Origin: Tomocerus qinae
Lineage: Eukaryota; Arthropoda; Collembola; Entomobryomorpha; Tomoceridae
Direction of reading: 5' to 3'
Assembly (NCBI GenBank): GCA_020055645.1
Contig: CM034547.1
Coordinates: 1,116,001 to 1,180,000 of the forward strand
Length of the DNA stretch: 64,000 bases
The position numbers and the translations under genes are program-made. Positions 33,401 to 45,195 of this stretch are shown here, in pieces; position 1 is the first letter of the stretch, and every line of letters begins with the position of its first letter. Under the pieces are notes generated by a model that was not told the origin of the DNA, ran no database searches, and worked only from the letters and a program-made list of their open reading frames with translations.

Positions 33401-36400
33401 TCCGCCATTCTCTTCAATTAGTTTGATCATATTTGTCTGGTCATTCGTGTCAAAGCCATCCAATGCGATTTTACATGCGTAAAACGCTTTCACTTTGTAC
33501 AAAGCCTGAAATTTTCATTTTTATTAAAACTAGGCATGCTACAAATGGATAATACTTCTACTTTTGTAACAGCAGACTTACTACATTGTTTTGATAGTCA
33601 TAAGAATATTTGGACTTTTGAGCCCAAATATAGTCAATCCACTCTGGTTTCAAAATGGGACGTCCAAGAGCCACGGCGTCTCGGTATTTGTTGCCTCCAC
33701 ATTTAGCGGCCACCAAATGAGTAACATGAGCTTCTCTCTCAACGTACGTACCATCCATGTACAAGATTAAGCGACGAATCTCATGCTGAAATTTAAAGAG
33801 AAATGGAAATCAACATATGCTAATACAATAAGTTAACTGCGAGACGCCTTACACTTACACTTAACCTCAAAGTTCCTGTAGTATTAGCTAGTATGCAGTG
33901 TATTTGTGTATCAGGTTACCTCTTCAGGATGTTTGAGAAATGAAAATTCACTTTTTTCATTTGTGGATCTAAATTGGACGATTTAGATCCACAGCCAAAT
34001 CTGCACTCAAAGCTATATAGCTGTATGTACCCAATGGCAACCAACCTTTGGGTCATAGTCATAGTATTCATAAGTCAAAACTGAGAGCTGATTTGGCTGT
34101 GGATCTAAATCGTCCAATTTAGATCCACAAATGAAAAAAGTGAATTTTCATTTTTCAAACATTCTGAAGAGGTAACCTGATACTCAAATCACTATAGCTA
34201 CAGCAACTTTGACTTAACCTAACACTAAGACATGTACCTATGTCATGACGGATAAAACCATAATAGAAACTGTTTTATAAAAAAGATGTTCAAAATACAT
34301 TAAAATAGTTAGTCGGAGGCGCTAACCAATTTCTCTTGATTTCGAATTCCCGTAACGGATATACGACAGTTGGTTAAGTGTCTACAATAGAGGGGATAAC
34401 CAAATCTAGAGGCGGGTAATTGTTTTTCGTTATTTGCAGCGGCTTCTTTAATGACTGACGGTCCATAAATCTTAATTTTAGGGGAAACACGACGTCTTAA
34501 TGCTTCAAACAAAGTCCCTGAAAAATCTTCAAATATTACAATCGATGATGACCAATCATAAGTTGACGATGACAAAAGATGATTTTCAAACAAAACAGGC
34601 TTGATTTGAAGATCCTGTAACATTCAATCAATAGATTCATGTTCAACTCATTGAATTGACGGTGCCAGAAAAAGAAGTAACAGTTTCAGAAACGACAAAA
34701 TTGGACGTTATTATTTTTGCAAAATTGTCAACTCTAACTGACCCGACCAACTTAGTGAGTAGGTTCCCGCCCTACCCACCACCATATTATTGCATGTTAA
34801 AGTTCAGGGGTGGTTCAAAATACGGGGAAATTAAATGAAGGGTAGGTAATGGGTAAGTATCTATGGCTACGATTTAAAATACACAGAGTCACAAAAATTT
34901 ACAATACAGCATAATGAATAGGGCATAAAAGTGACGATTTATTTTGGGAAACTTGGATCTAGTCCGAGAATATTGGTCTTAGAAAGACAAAATTTCGACT
35001 TTTTAACCTTTTAATATCCAGATTATTTGATCATAATTGCCCGAAACAAAATTGTTTGGTCATTATTAGCTGGAAAAAATGTTCAATATATCACGAATAT
35101 GAGATTTATTTTGGAGACATTAAACCCAAATAAAAAGTCATAGTCCATTAAAGCTCAAAATGTGATTATTTAGATGACCACAATTTCATGAACCGGTCAT
35201 AGGTTGTTTATAGCGTTCATGTTTGTGTTTTATGTTAAAGGTTTTCATGTTGCTACATAATGTCTTCAGTTTTGTAGGATTTCCATTATTTTTGCTAGTC
35301 AGATTTTAAAATAGGTAACTTTTTGGTAACAGTGACCGTTGTGACCTAATTTCATTTTCTATTTTCATTATTTCCAGTTTTGATAGGCTTAATTTTGTAA
35401 ATAAATTTCCGTTCTAGCAAGGAAAGACAAAATTTTCTTTTTGGAGCTATTCTCAGCTTTGTTTGGACTACTGGAAGACAATTATCAAAATTTTAATTTT
35501 ATAGATGCCTGGAGCAAAAGAAAGATAACTATTTTAATTCCTACCAAAAACGCTGCTATTCATTACGCTGCTTTTTAAGAATCGACATTGGCTTCAAAAC
35601 CTTATCGTGGACTAAGACAAATTTTTTGTGTCGAATATCGGTTAAAACGGAGGGGGCGTTGAGTAAAGTTACAAGTAAAAAGTATTTATCTTCAAGCGAA
35701 ACATATCTTCCTACAAACTTATAATAACTGATTATGAATTTCGCGCTATTTTTTGAGGTTCTTTAATACTAGGAATCATCTAGAATTTGGTTATGGAAAT
35801 CTGTAATTTCATTGGCTAGTCGAAAAAAATTCCAGCAAACACAATCGTTTTTTAATGTGGTCTAAATTTAAAAACCCCAATGGATTTGATCTGTTAGCAG
35901 TACATTCGCGCATGCGCATTTCAATCATAAGCCGCATGGCACGGAAAAGAACATAGTTACATGCAAGAAGCATAAACTGTAGTCATAGCGCTGTATAAGG
36001 AGAGTATTGTAGTGAATTTTGCTATTTAGATTTTTGAAGATTTATAAGGGATTCTTTCTGAGAAAAGTCCCTTACCTCTACCTTTGCTATAATGCTTCAA
36101 CACTGATTATCCCAGTCCAACATCCAAGTAATCGTTCTGCATTTATTCCGTTTCCAATAACATAGCAACCACACAAAGTTGATATTTGGGGATAAAATTG
36201 GTGAAAAATGTCCTTTATAAACTTTCAAAATCCCTTACGGGAAATTCTGTATTGGACCCTCCTTATACAGTTTATGCTTTTTGGTTACATACATACATAC
36301 AATCAGCTTTATTTATTGTGATGTGTATAGAAGTCCCTTGACGGCTGACACCCCCACAAAATGGCGGTCGGCTCCAATGGAGTTGATTTTTGTTTAATGG

Positions 36401-37328
36401 GGAATACAATATTATAAAATTTTCCATGACAATAACAGCAATCTGCGAAACTGTTACTTCTTTTTCTGGCACCGTCAATTATATGTGCATAACAATATTA
36501 TATTAATTATTATTAAATTATTTATATTTGATGTTTTAATATTTTAAATCACTGGATTACTTTTCATTTCAACTATGGAATTATTTTAACTTTTAAATCA
36601 ATTTTTTAAAGCAATTACCTTCAATCCTTTCAAAAGTTCCGCATCATTTAACAGTTTTTCTCCAACTAAATGGGCAGTTTTGGCCTGGGAAAAATATTTG
36701 GAAGCGTTAGGTGTCAAAAACGTAGTTGACAGCAATGATGCATTAAATGTATCGTTAACATTAACACCAAGTCGAGGGGAAGATTTGTCGTCGTCCAGTT
36801 CCAAATTTACCGAATGTGAATCCATGCTCGATGTATCAGTCTTCGTACAACCGTCACTAATTTTTTTTACCACCTAGCAAAATGAATAAAGTAAAATTTT
36901 TATTGGCCTCCTTTGCCATTTGCCGATTGAAATGCCTCTAATGCCTGTCTGTGTTATCCAGGAATTGTGAGAAACGTCTATTGACTTGGATATGTTCTAG
37001 CACTGAGCACACAAACTTTTGTTATTTTCTACTGGAAATGTTTTAGATCTTCAATCTTATATTTAAATTGTGAATTAGTCAACGTCAAATAAAAGGAATT
37101 TGAAAATATTCTGAAGTCATTAAGGAATTTAAATTTTTTCTTACCGTTTTTTGAAATTTCAAATAACGTGAATAACGGAACCCTCCAACTTACTTTGTGC
37201 TTGTATTACGAATTTAAAAACGGTATGTAATAAATATTAAAATAAAATAAAATTAAGAAACAACAACGGTGACACTACTGAAAAGTTATTTTCAATCACT
37301 TTACACTGTTTACACTAGTTACCTTCAT
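27433..37328 (-). CDS. Ect2: Ect2/pebble RhoGEF, cytokinesis
   Basis: Guanine-nucleotide exchange factor that activates RhoA for cleavage-furrow assembly. Coding exons, 5' to 3' on minus: 37328-37323, 36873-36619, 34614-34327, 33785-33582, 33505-33362, 32374-32255, 31385-31087, 30812-30563, 30393-30205, 30002-29882, 29582-29335, 29254-28938, 28852-28699, 28585-28484, 28283-28110, 27534-27433. Every junction is GT-AG and the phases close: 990 codons plus TAA. BRCT0 about 60-165, BRCT1 about 170-250 (VTHLVAAKCGG, ILKPEWIDYIW), BRCT2 about 258-375, interrupted by exon 6 (ends AEWFWSSIQIEA), RRKRKR nuclear signal about 430, DH about 505-710 (TERNYVSIL, IRPVQRLPS, DGCP), PH about 715-860, basic tail (ALSLSRTPSKLKR), as in human ECT2 (883-914 residues). 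The start is the ATG of a two-codon first exon (ATG AAG|GTAACT), chosen because it fits phase and gives MKVVKK; it is the least certain piece. Introns 2 and 3 carry transposons. Confidence 0.92.
32255..32374 (-). other. Ect2: Ect2 exon 6, possible cassette exon inside a BRCT domain
   Basis: Forty codons, phase 0 on both sides, with a good acceptor (GCTTTCAG) and donor (GTATGT). The peptide VKSVTFGGGACRMTSP, then continuing to a basic WTPKRPRF with a CDK-type TPKR site, does not look like BRCT. The neighbours it separates, ASATHI and VINDLNETDT leading to AEWFWSS, would join naturally into one BRCT if it were skipped, as in the human order CTHLVVEE to QEWFWGS. So it is either a regulated insert, a mis-ordered linker exon, or not an exon. 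Confidence 0.6.
32375..33361. other. Ect2 intron 5
   Basis: A 987-bp AT-rich intron. I searched the minus strand for a missing BRCT exon and found none. No recognisable element. Confidence 0.6.
33901..34186. mobile_element. MITE in Ect2 intron 3, about 100-bp arms
   Basis: TATCAGGTTACCTCTTCAGG at the left and CTGAAGAGGTAACCTGATAC at the right, followed inward by AATGAAAATTCACTTTTTTC and a perfect smaller hairpin GGATCTAAATTGGACGATTT in both arms. The spacer is about 80 bp. It fills half of the intron between exons 3 and 4. Confidence 0.88.
34654..36480. mobile_element. 1.8-kb TIR element making up most of Ect2 intron 2
   Basis: TIRs of about 36 bp: AATTGACGGTGCCAGAAAAA, then GAAGTAACAGTTTC at the left, and the complement at the right (36445-36480). 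Intron 2 runs from 36618 to 34615, so the element occupies about 91 percent of it, leaving 39 nt before the exon 3 acceptor and 138 nt after the exon 2 donor. It contains a nested copy of the GGTGGTTCAAAATACGGGG repeat (34795-34990). No transposase was seen; short frames at both ends that read TVPEKEVTVS come from the TIRs themselves. Confidence 0.85.
34795..34990 (+). repeat. Dispersed repeat 'GGTGGTTCAAAATACGGGG', copy 3
   Basis: GTTCAGGGGTGGTTCAAAAT, GGGGAAATTAAATGAAGGG, TATCTATGGCTACGATTTAA and CTAGTCCGAGAATATTGGTC, in the same order as at 2775-2960. Confidence 0.75.
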
Positions 37329-37443
37329 GGACAGGATCGAAACAATTTAATTAAGTTCTATTTGTTTACGTTTACACGCGTTTTAAATATTAATTTAGTC
37401 ATATTTTAACTCGGAATCAGTCTCTTCTGTTGTCTGTCTGTGG

Positions 37444-37460
37444 TGCTGCTGCTGCTGCTG
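37444..37460. repeat. (GCT)n microsatellite upstream of Ect2
   Basis: GCTGCTGCTGCTGCTG-type run, about five units, on the 5' side of Ect2, roughly 115 bp upstream of the proposed start codon; on the gene strand it reads as CAG repeats and could lie in the 5' leader or promoter. No TATA box or other element was recognised beside it. Confidence 0.8.
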
Positions 37461-37479
37461 GTGCCTGGTGCTGGCAGGC

Positions 37480-39499
37480 AAAGCGATGATCGTTTGTTTA
37501 TTTTCTGAAGAATGTGAATGCTCTTAGGCTAGTTCGTTAGAAACATTTGAGTTTTTGACGCCTTGATCTGATTCGCCCAGCCATTCCCATATTGTTGATG
37601 TCTTCTAACCAATCATCAACAACCGTTCCCTTCGCTCTGCTAAATTAAATTCATTTTTTAAATTAATGTTTTCAATAATGTACCCCAAAGCATACATTCA
37701 TGTACTAAAAGCCGTCTCCGATCTACTTCCAAAAATAATCTTTACTAAACATGACTCAACTAAAGATAAACGTGAACAGAGAGATCCGCATGGAATTTTG
37801 TTGTTGTCGGTATCCATGTCGGCATATACAGTATGAACAGTTAATACTTGAACACGGTCTAGGCTCTCTAACTCCTAAACAGAGGCTGTTACGGAAATGA
37901 GATAACCACCACTGGAAAGACGACAAAATTTCCTACAAAGAAGGCTACCTTAGCATTTTTATCAATTTATAAATCATGACAATAAGACGTTTGATAATTA
38001 TGTGGAGCTTTTCATGTAAAAACTCAACCCGCATAACGTAATGGAGAAGTCCTTAAAAAGCAAAGGGGTGAATGTGTGGGCAGGGAGACTACTCTGGAGG
38101 GATCATAGGACCGTTCTTTTTCCCCAAAAACCGTAACAAGTGAAAGTTATTTGCACACGTTGCAAACGTTTGCGAATCCAAGGATTGACAGAGAATTTAG
38201 GAATGAAGCTTCCAACAAGATGGTTATAAGTAACCGGTCAGAGTTATCTATGAGTTACTTTAGAAAATTAATCGTGAATCCTACTAATCCAATTCTTTTG
38301 CGTGGTGAAGTAAAAGGTGAAGTTGCTATCGGAGAAGCTTCAAATTTTTGAAGCAAATACTCAAAGTAGAAGTAAATTCAAGATGTTATTCATACCAAAA
38401 TGTAGTATTTACTTCTAACGGTAGTAAATGCTTCATGCAAATTAGCAAATACTTTTACTCCTAGATTAAGCATAAACAAAGGTAATTGCTAATATTTTTA
38501 TTCATACCAAAGGAACCTTTTACTTCAAAAACTTTAAGTAAAAGCATAAGGTAGACCTTATTCATACCACTCAATAGTGATTCAATTAACTCCTGAAGCG
38601 AGGATGGAAAATATTTTCGACGATGGGAACACCGGTCAAAGCTGCCATTTAGTGTTCTATGGGAACACCTTTGTAATCGTGCATATATGTTCCCTCAGTT
38701 ATTGTAACGTAACGACTCGAAATTATTTTCTGAAAATCAAAATCCAGGTTAAATTGTCGGATCCATAGTAATTAAGCAACAATTAATATGATAAATTTTT
38801 CCGTATCAACAACATTTAACAGTAAAATATATTTAGATATGACAGCGCCATAATTGTCAACTAAATGTCCAAAGTAACATAAAAATGTTACAGTGTGAAG
38901 AAATTGCCACAATGTACAAAGTAACTGTGAAATTAGTATTTTCTGCTTTTTATACGGAAAAGTTTTTTGCCTTGAAATATTATTTTAATTATCTTATTTC
39001 AATACTTCATTTCCATGAAATTTATATTTGCCGTTATTAGCACTTAAAGTCTAGTTGATACTACAGTATGTCAAGAAAGTAGTTTTCCATATGAAATCAG
39101 TTTCCATAGCATAGCAGTTTGTACTTCATTATTTTATGGTTATAATACTAACTCTCAAATAGGGAATAAGTTTGTTATTATTATTAATTTGTTATTACAA
39201 ATTGTATATCCCTATTATGGATTTACGGATACTGCTCGATACTGACTATTACTGACTACCTTCTAGTTGGATATTGACTTGGCTTACTATGGCTGGGTAC
39301 TATGGATACTTGCTTCCTATGGATACTTACATTCTTTATATACTGTAGTGTGTATGGCAAGTTTTAGGGTTGTTGCAAGGAATTAACTGTAAACGCACGG
39401 GGAGATTTTTTTGAAGAAAATCTTAAAATTACGAGGTGTAATTATATCTTGGCATCTAAATTATATCTTGTTTTCGAGTTTTTTTGGCCTTCTCTCCGT
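37480..39499. other. Intergenic stretch upstream of Ect2
   Basis: No exon was recognised. One solo TIR word, AATGTACCCCAAAGCATACA, matches the MITE at 15113-15217. ACTTCTA/TAGTAAATGCTT-type text around 38365-38470 is locally repetitive. Otherwise plain AT-rich sequence. Confidence 0.45.
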
Positions 39500-39650
39500 A
39501 TATTTTTCCAGGTTTTTACCTGTTATATTTTTCAGTATTGTCATAGAGTAAATTTCTATAACGTAGCCATAGATACCTCCCCGTAACCTTTACTTGACCT
39601 TTTTAAATGAATTTCCCCGTATTTTGAAAATACCTGAACCTTAAAGGAAG
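39500..39650 (-). repeat. Dispersed repeat 'GGTGGTTCAAAATACGGGG', copy 4
   Basis: Contains TAGAGTAAATTTCTATAACG, CGTAGCCATAGATACCTCCC and AATTTCCCCGTATTTTGAAA, the complement of the words in copies 1 and 3; it retains the AATACGGGG block lost from copy 2. Confidence 0.7.
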
Positions 39651-40103
39651 TGGTATAAGTATTTAAAATCTGTGGCTTTTATGCATCATCCCGCCAAATT
39701 TACAGGTTTTTATTTAAGTGCCGCCAAATTTATAGATGGGTTTTATACAGTGTGTCCGTCCGCGAAACATGTGAAATTCTAAGATTGTCAGGGGTAAGAA
39801 ATTTGATATGTCAGACACCCTTTATATGCGCCGTCTTTACATAGCTATATTGAAAATTCACGATAACATTTTCCTCATAAGAGAGTTGTATAGCATGGAA
39901 AGAATACTGAAGAAAATTTGCACAGGAAGTATCTGGTAACCAATACATTTCTATGGTAATTTCGCTTTTTCGTAGTTTAGTGTAGAAAGGATCTGATAAT
40001 GTTATGTTATTATGTTAATGTCATGTAAATTATGTCAAACGTATAAAAGTTTGTAACAGCCCTGTTCAGAGCCACAGCCAAAATAAATTTCGTGGGGGTG
40101 GGG

Positions 40104-40344
40104 GCTAACCCAGTGTGAATCGAACGTTATAGGGTGAAGACAATAGGATGTTTTGCTCTTTTCTGCAGCCAGTTTAGATAGGAAAACTGGGTGCAGGCCC
40201 CGGGGGGGGGGCATCAGTGCCAGTATCCATGACCACGGGATTTTTCACAGCTGAATGCACCCAAACCTCGAACTGGCTGCAGAAAGAGAGCAAAACATTC
40301 TATTGTCTTCACACCCTATAACTCGATTCACACTGGGCTAACCC
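40104..40344. mobile_element. MITE with about 80-bp arms and G-rich core
   Basis: CTAACCCAGTGTGAATCGA, TTATAGGGTGAAGACAATAG and TTTTGCTCTTTTCTGCAGCC on the left return as complements at 40255-40344. The core contains a run of ten or more G (about 40201-40211). Non-coding. Confidence 0.88.
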
Positions 40345-40694
40345 AAGGCAAGTATAACCTACCCTTATATTGTGTTGTTATAGCTGCCTTGGGGCTAACC
40401 ACTATTCAATTATATATACCACTATATCCAACACTATAATATCACTAATAAGTGCTAGTTTTGAATGAATTTTCCTTAAAAATAGTGAAAATAGTTGTCC
40501 TATTACGTCATGTGATACAATTTCATTCAATAATGTACCAAAACATTGTACCAATTTATTTTGAAAAGAAGAGGAGGGGAAAATGAGGGAATAGACCCCA
40601 GTCTAATATCCACTCATAAATGAGACTCCAAGTTTGTTTATTTTTGAAAGTTGGCTTTCAAAATTCATGTTTTTTCTTATCAATAGCTAATAAT

Positions 40695-42057
40695 TTGATC
40701 CCCCAGGGAATGTATGATGTACAGTTACTTCCAGGTAACAATGGCATTGCCCATTGCGGAGTGGCACTTGGATACGCATTCTTATTGGATGAAATTTTTT
40801 GAAATCCAGCCTTCTGATTGGCTATTGCTATAACGAATATTTTATAGATTGTCCAGATGGGGTAATTTAGCAGTACTTTACAATTTACTACATTTTCCAT
40901 GCACTACAAGAATATTATACACAGGATGCACACAAAGATTATAACTGTGCAAGGTACAACAACGGAATCGTGAATTTTTAACTTGCCAACCCCCGCTTCG
41001 TCTAACCTCATCCCCTAGAAGTACAGTTTCTATAGAAACCTTGAATTAGAATCATATTTTATAGAAAGTAAAGAAAGTAGCCCCTCTCAATCTCTCCTTA
41101 TTCCATGATTTATAGCGAAACGAATTAGTTTACATTCTTTACATTACTAGTATGGTTACATCTCTCTCTCTCTCTCTCTCACTCTCTCTTGTACCTTCAA
41201 ACGTTAAGTCTGAATGTGTGAATTCTGTATAGGTATTAGGTATATTACTATATAATCGAAGTATTCTGTATGTTATTGCTATTATAGGTTGAGTAAAATT
41301 ATGTGTTTGCAACTGTCAATGCAGTAAAGTAAAGCCAAATGTTGTCATCTGTTTGAATCGGAGGCAGTTTATCAATAATTCACATTTCACACTTCAACAT
41401 CAGGGTTTTTAATTACTATACGTGGTAAATGATTCATAATCAGAGCCGTGACATGTATTTAAAAAAATGCTTTTTACAGGCATGAATATGGTTGTAAAAA
41501 CTTCAAATGTGGACGTTTTGCAACTTTTTAAGTTTTTTGACACGCATTTTTCCGAAAATATTTTAAATATTTGAGGGTTTTAGAAAATTAAAATATTTAA
41601 AAAAAATATTTCGTTTAAAAAAATGCTTTTTAAATGTTTTCACATTTTCTGTAAAAGTTGTACATAAAATTACAGTGACGCTAAATTTAAAATCGTAATG
41701 GAAGTCTCAACAACTGCTGTTCTGTACATATTGCATAATAATGCATAATAGTAGAATGAGAACGATCCCGTTGTTGTACCTTGCACAGTTATAATCTTTG
41801 TGTGCATCCTGTGTACAATATTCTTGTAGTGCATTGTAATTTGTAGTAAATTGTAAAGTGTTGCTAAAATTTCCCTAAAATCTGTGGAATCTATAAAATA
41901 TTCGTCATAGCAATAGCCAATCAGAAGGCTGGATTTCAAAAAATTTCACCCAATCAGAATGCTAATCCAAGTGCCACTCCGCAATGTGCAATACCATTGT
42001 TACCTGGAAGTAACAGTAAATGTAATGTATGCGGGGAGTAACTTTGGGATCAACTGT
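40695..42057. mobile_element. Large palindromic element, about 270-bp arms
   Basis: Left arm words CAGTTACTTCCAGGTAACAA, GGAGTGGCACTTGG, GATTGGCTATTGCTATAACG and TGCAAGGTACAACAACGG all recur as complements between 41760 and 42057. The arm sequence is related to that of 57612-58659 (shared GATACGCATTCT-ATTGG, TTGGCTATTGC or TTGGTTATTGC, AACAACG). The 800-bp centre carries a (CT)n run and no recognised gene. It lies directly beside the TIR element at 42093. Confidence 0.85.
41161..41190. repeat. (CT)n microsatellite
   Basis: Thirty bases of TC repeats with a single interruption (CACTCTC). Confidence 0.95.
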
Positions 42058-43072
42058 GGGTTCTGGGTTGCTGAATGTATTGCAACATAATAGGGTTTTT
42101 CACTTATTCGTTACAGGCTTATAGCTACTGGCCTTACATCTCCCAAAAACTAAATAAACTGTGTTACACACAGGTGTAGGCAATAAGAGGTCCAAAAAAG
42201 GTCAAAGGTTAAAAAAACGGTAAAATTTTGTGTTAAACATCGTGGGGCCCCAGGCGGCCGCCCATTTAGCCCCCAGACAGACTGGCCCTGAAATGTATTT
42301 TGAATGCATTCGGTAACATGAAAAGTGTAAAGGAGTCAAAAGAAGTGGTTAGAATGAACAGAATGAAAATTACCCACTTCCCTAGACAGGGGGTTTAAGG
42401 TATTTGCCATATAGTATTTAAAAAGTTGTTTAAGGAGTTTTTTCTGAAGAAATTCCGAAACGACGACTTTATATGATGTAAAAACCAATTGAATTTTGAA
42501 AACAGACACTTGAACTAAAAGACCAGAAGGAAATCTAGCCGCATTCCACCTCACTGAGTGAGTGACGAAAACGACGGTTGTGCAGTAGTAATATTTCAAA
42601 GTTGACCTAGATATACCTCTCGTGTTTCCCCATAATGCAGAACTAGATTTGAGTTCATTAGTTTCCCCACCGCCCAAATCAATCTCTTTGATTGTGGTTT
42701 CGGTAGATAGTAGACAGGGACAATGGGACCCATAAAAGAGTCATAGTTACTCCCGCCGTAAATTTGGGTTTGGTGACTTTCTTATGGTAAAGTAGGTAAA
42801 ATGTAAAATAAGTGGGCAGCTGGTTTTCACACCATTCACGAAAATAATTTTACGATGACCGTTAAATTGTACAGTTGATAATATTTGAAATATAAATACG
42901 AAATAATTTTTCGATGACTACCGAATTTGAATGTCAATGTGATGATGGACGCTAGATCAAAATATCCATAATCAAAGTTCCGTATTGTTAACCTTCACAC
43001 GTTTTCGATTTATTGTGTTTTGGCAGGTGCTGCATTGTTTTTTGAAAACTTTTAGCAACGGCATACTTTTTG

Positions 43073-43240
43073 CTTCTCCGGTGTACGCACTGTGGGATCC
43101 AGTCTTGCTATTTTATGAGCTATTGAATCCCTCTGCTTTTCTGGTGTACGTATTACTGGATTCTGTGTTGCTTTTTAATGAGCTATTGCATCCCTCTGCT
43201 TTTCTGATGTATGCATTACTGGATTATCTCTACATTTCCT
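43073..43240. repeat. Tandem repeat, about 75-bp unit
   Basis: TCTGCTTTTCTGGTGTACG, then ATTACTGGATTCTGTGTTGC and TTTTAATGAGCTATTGCATCC are repeated about 2.3 times with drift. The unit keeps a frame open, but no protein family is recognised. Confidence 0.8.
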
Positions 43241-43278
43241 CATAAATCAGCATTATTTTTTCGGTGATAATTTTCGCA

Positions 43279-44240
43279 TCTTTCTTTCTCTCTCTGTCTT
43301 CTTGCAGGTTTTGTTGTACACTCTTCTTTTTTAATTTGGGCATGATCTGAATTCAAAATAAAAATTCATTTTGGTAATTATTGTCAGTTAGTCAAGGTAG
43401 AGTACGATGATGAGTGATGGAATAACAACTGAAGTAAAATAATTGAGAAATGTTACCGCTAAGTAACACAGTCAACGTAAATGGGTGGACTGAATTGTAA
43501 AATAAGCGAAAAGTAAAATCAAATAAGGAATGTTACGTGTAAAACGAATTCGTCATAAATGGTAGCTCGTGATTGCTTCAACGAGATAGTTTAGTCGAAG
43601 TAAAGTACGATAGTTTAGTCGAAGTAAAGTACCCAAAGTGAAGTACCTTTGATGTGTGATGAAATAACCAACGTCATGGGGAGTAGAGACCTGTTCAAAT
43701 GTGGATTTTTTCTGTTTTCGCGTGTTTCTTTCTCTCTCGGTCTTCTTGCAGGTTTTGTTGCACACTCTTCCTTTTTAATTTGGGCATGATCTGCATTCAA
43801 AAGGAAAAATTATTTTGGTAATTATTGTCAGTGAGTCAAAGTAGAGTATAATGATGAGTGATGGAATAACAACTGAGGTAAAATAATTGAGGAATTTTAC
43901 TGCTGAGTAAAACAGTCAACGTCAATGGGAGGAGCAAAATGTAAAATATGCGAAAAGTAAAATAAAATATGTTGGATGTTACTTACCTGTACATCGAATT
44001 CGTCATAATTGGTAGCTCGTGATGACTTCAACGGGAAGGAGAGAACTGTTGAAATGTGAAGTCAATTGTAATAATGAAATCGACGTAAAATATGTATGAA
44101 GGCAATGTGATGTAAAAAACGCAGAAAGATAAATACCTTTGACGTGTGATGGAATTACAAACGAAATAGAACGAATAATTTCACGATGATTGAGATAACT
44201 GTTGAATTGTGAAGGTAAATGTAATGATAAAATCAACGTT
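43279..44240. repeat. Tandem duplication, about 445-bp unit
   Basis: TCTTCTTGCAGGTTTTGTTG, TTTAATTTGGGCATGATCTG, TTTTGGTAATTATTGTCAGT and ATTCGTCATAA-TGGTAGCTCG recur about 445 bp apart; a diverged third partial unit follows from about 44140. Much of the text consists of scrambled ATG/AAGTAAAAT words. Confidence 0.8.
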
Positions 44241-44622
44241 AAATAGGTGAAACGAAATGTAAAATACGCGAAAATTGAAGTACGAATTGTAAAGTGACGC
44301 TTGACAGGGACGTAAAGCAGAATACGCAGTGAATATACGAAAATTTAAGTCACGGTGGAATGAGAGGAAGAAGTAAAACATGTGGCGGGTCTGCGGGAAA
44401 TTGGAATGTCGCATCATATTGCATCATATTGTAACTAGAAGGGAATGTAACGGTCATCGACATTAAGTCACTCCCCATGACCTGTGGGTGTGACCGATGT
44501 GGCCCATTAACGAACTTGACCTTAAGTCATACATCTTGTTTCAGGATCCGAAGACAGAATGTAAAAATATTACTTCTGTCAAAAGTTATTGAGCACACAG
44601 CTTATACATGGAGGTGTCCGGC

Positions 44623-44655
<33 letters not shown>
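44623..44655. repeat. (ACAG)n microsatellite
   Basis: About eight ACAG units, directly preceded by TTATACATGGAGGTGTCCGG, and followed by a 21-bp unit (AATAATAAGAGCGAACCTCTT) present twice. Confidence 0.95.
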
Positions 44656-45195
44656 AACACAAACTACTCGCAATAATAAGAGCGAACCTCTTATTAATAA
44701 TAAGAGCGAACCTCTTATTAATAAACACATATAAGGCGGGCAATAAATGAGCGCTTCTTTTTGCAAGTCTTATCTTACAGTTACTATTAATAATAAGATA
44801 AAAAATGCCTTCCAAAACATGTGAAAGAAGTATGAATTTTGAATTTACGCTCTCATTTGGTCAATAAGTCAACCTATATGTTGCGTTTTCTTGTAGATGT
44901 AAGTCAAGTAAGCCGAAAAACATGCCTTTCGGCGTGGTTTCGGTTTACTTGATTTTGACATTGGAAAAGGCTGAGGGCTTACATCACAAACGTTACTCGG
45001 CTTACAAGAGAAGTAAGCTCAGTAACATGTAACTCGATATAACTTATGTAACGAATAAGTGAAAAACCCTAATGTATTGTAATAAAATATACTAGTAAAG
45101 TTATCCGTCCTACGGACGGGGAAGTAACAGAACGCTTGAATTCCTTAAAAATTTCAAAAATTTCAAGCATAAAATTTGTAAAATTTATTCTAATC

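Larger units (their letters stand above)
42093..45069. mobile_element. 3-kb TIR element with TA flanks
   Basis: Left GGGTTTTTCACTTATTCGTT then ACA; right the exact complement (TGTAACGAATAAGTGAAAAACCC): a 23-bp perfect TIR. TA sits on both sides (42091-42092, 45070-45071). A longer shared word AATGTATTG lies near both flanks but is not symmetrically placed. Interior: the repeat also found at 1-910 (42161-43064), a 75-bp tandem repeat, a 445-bp tandem duplication and an (ACAG)n run. No transposase was seen, so it is non-autonomous. Confidence 0.85.
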
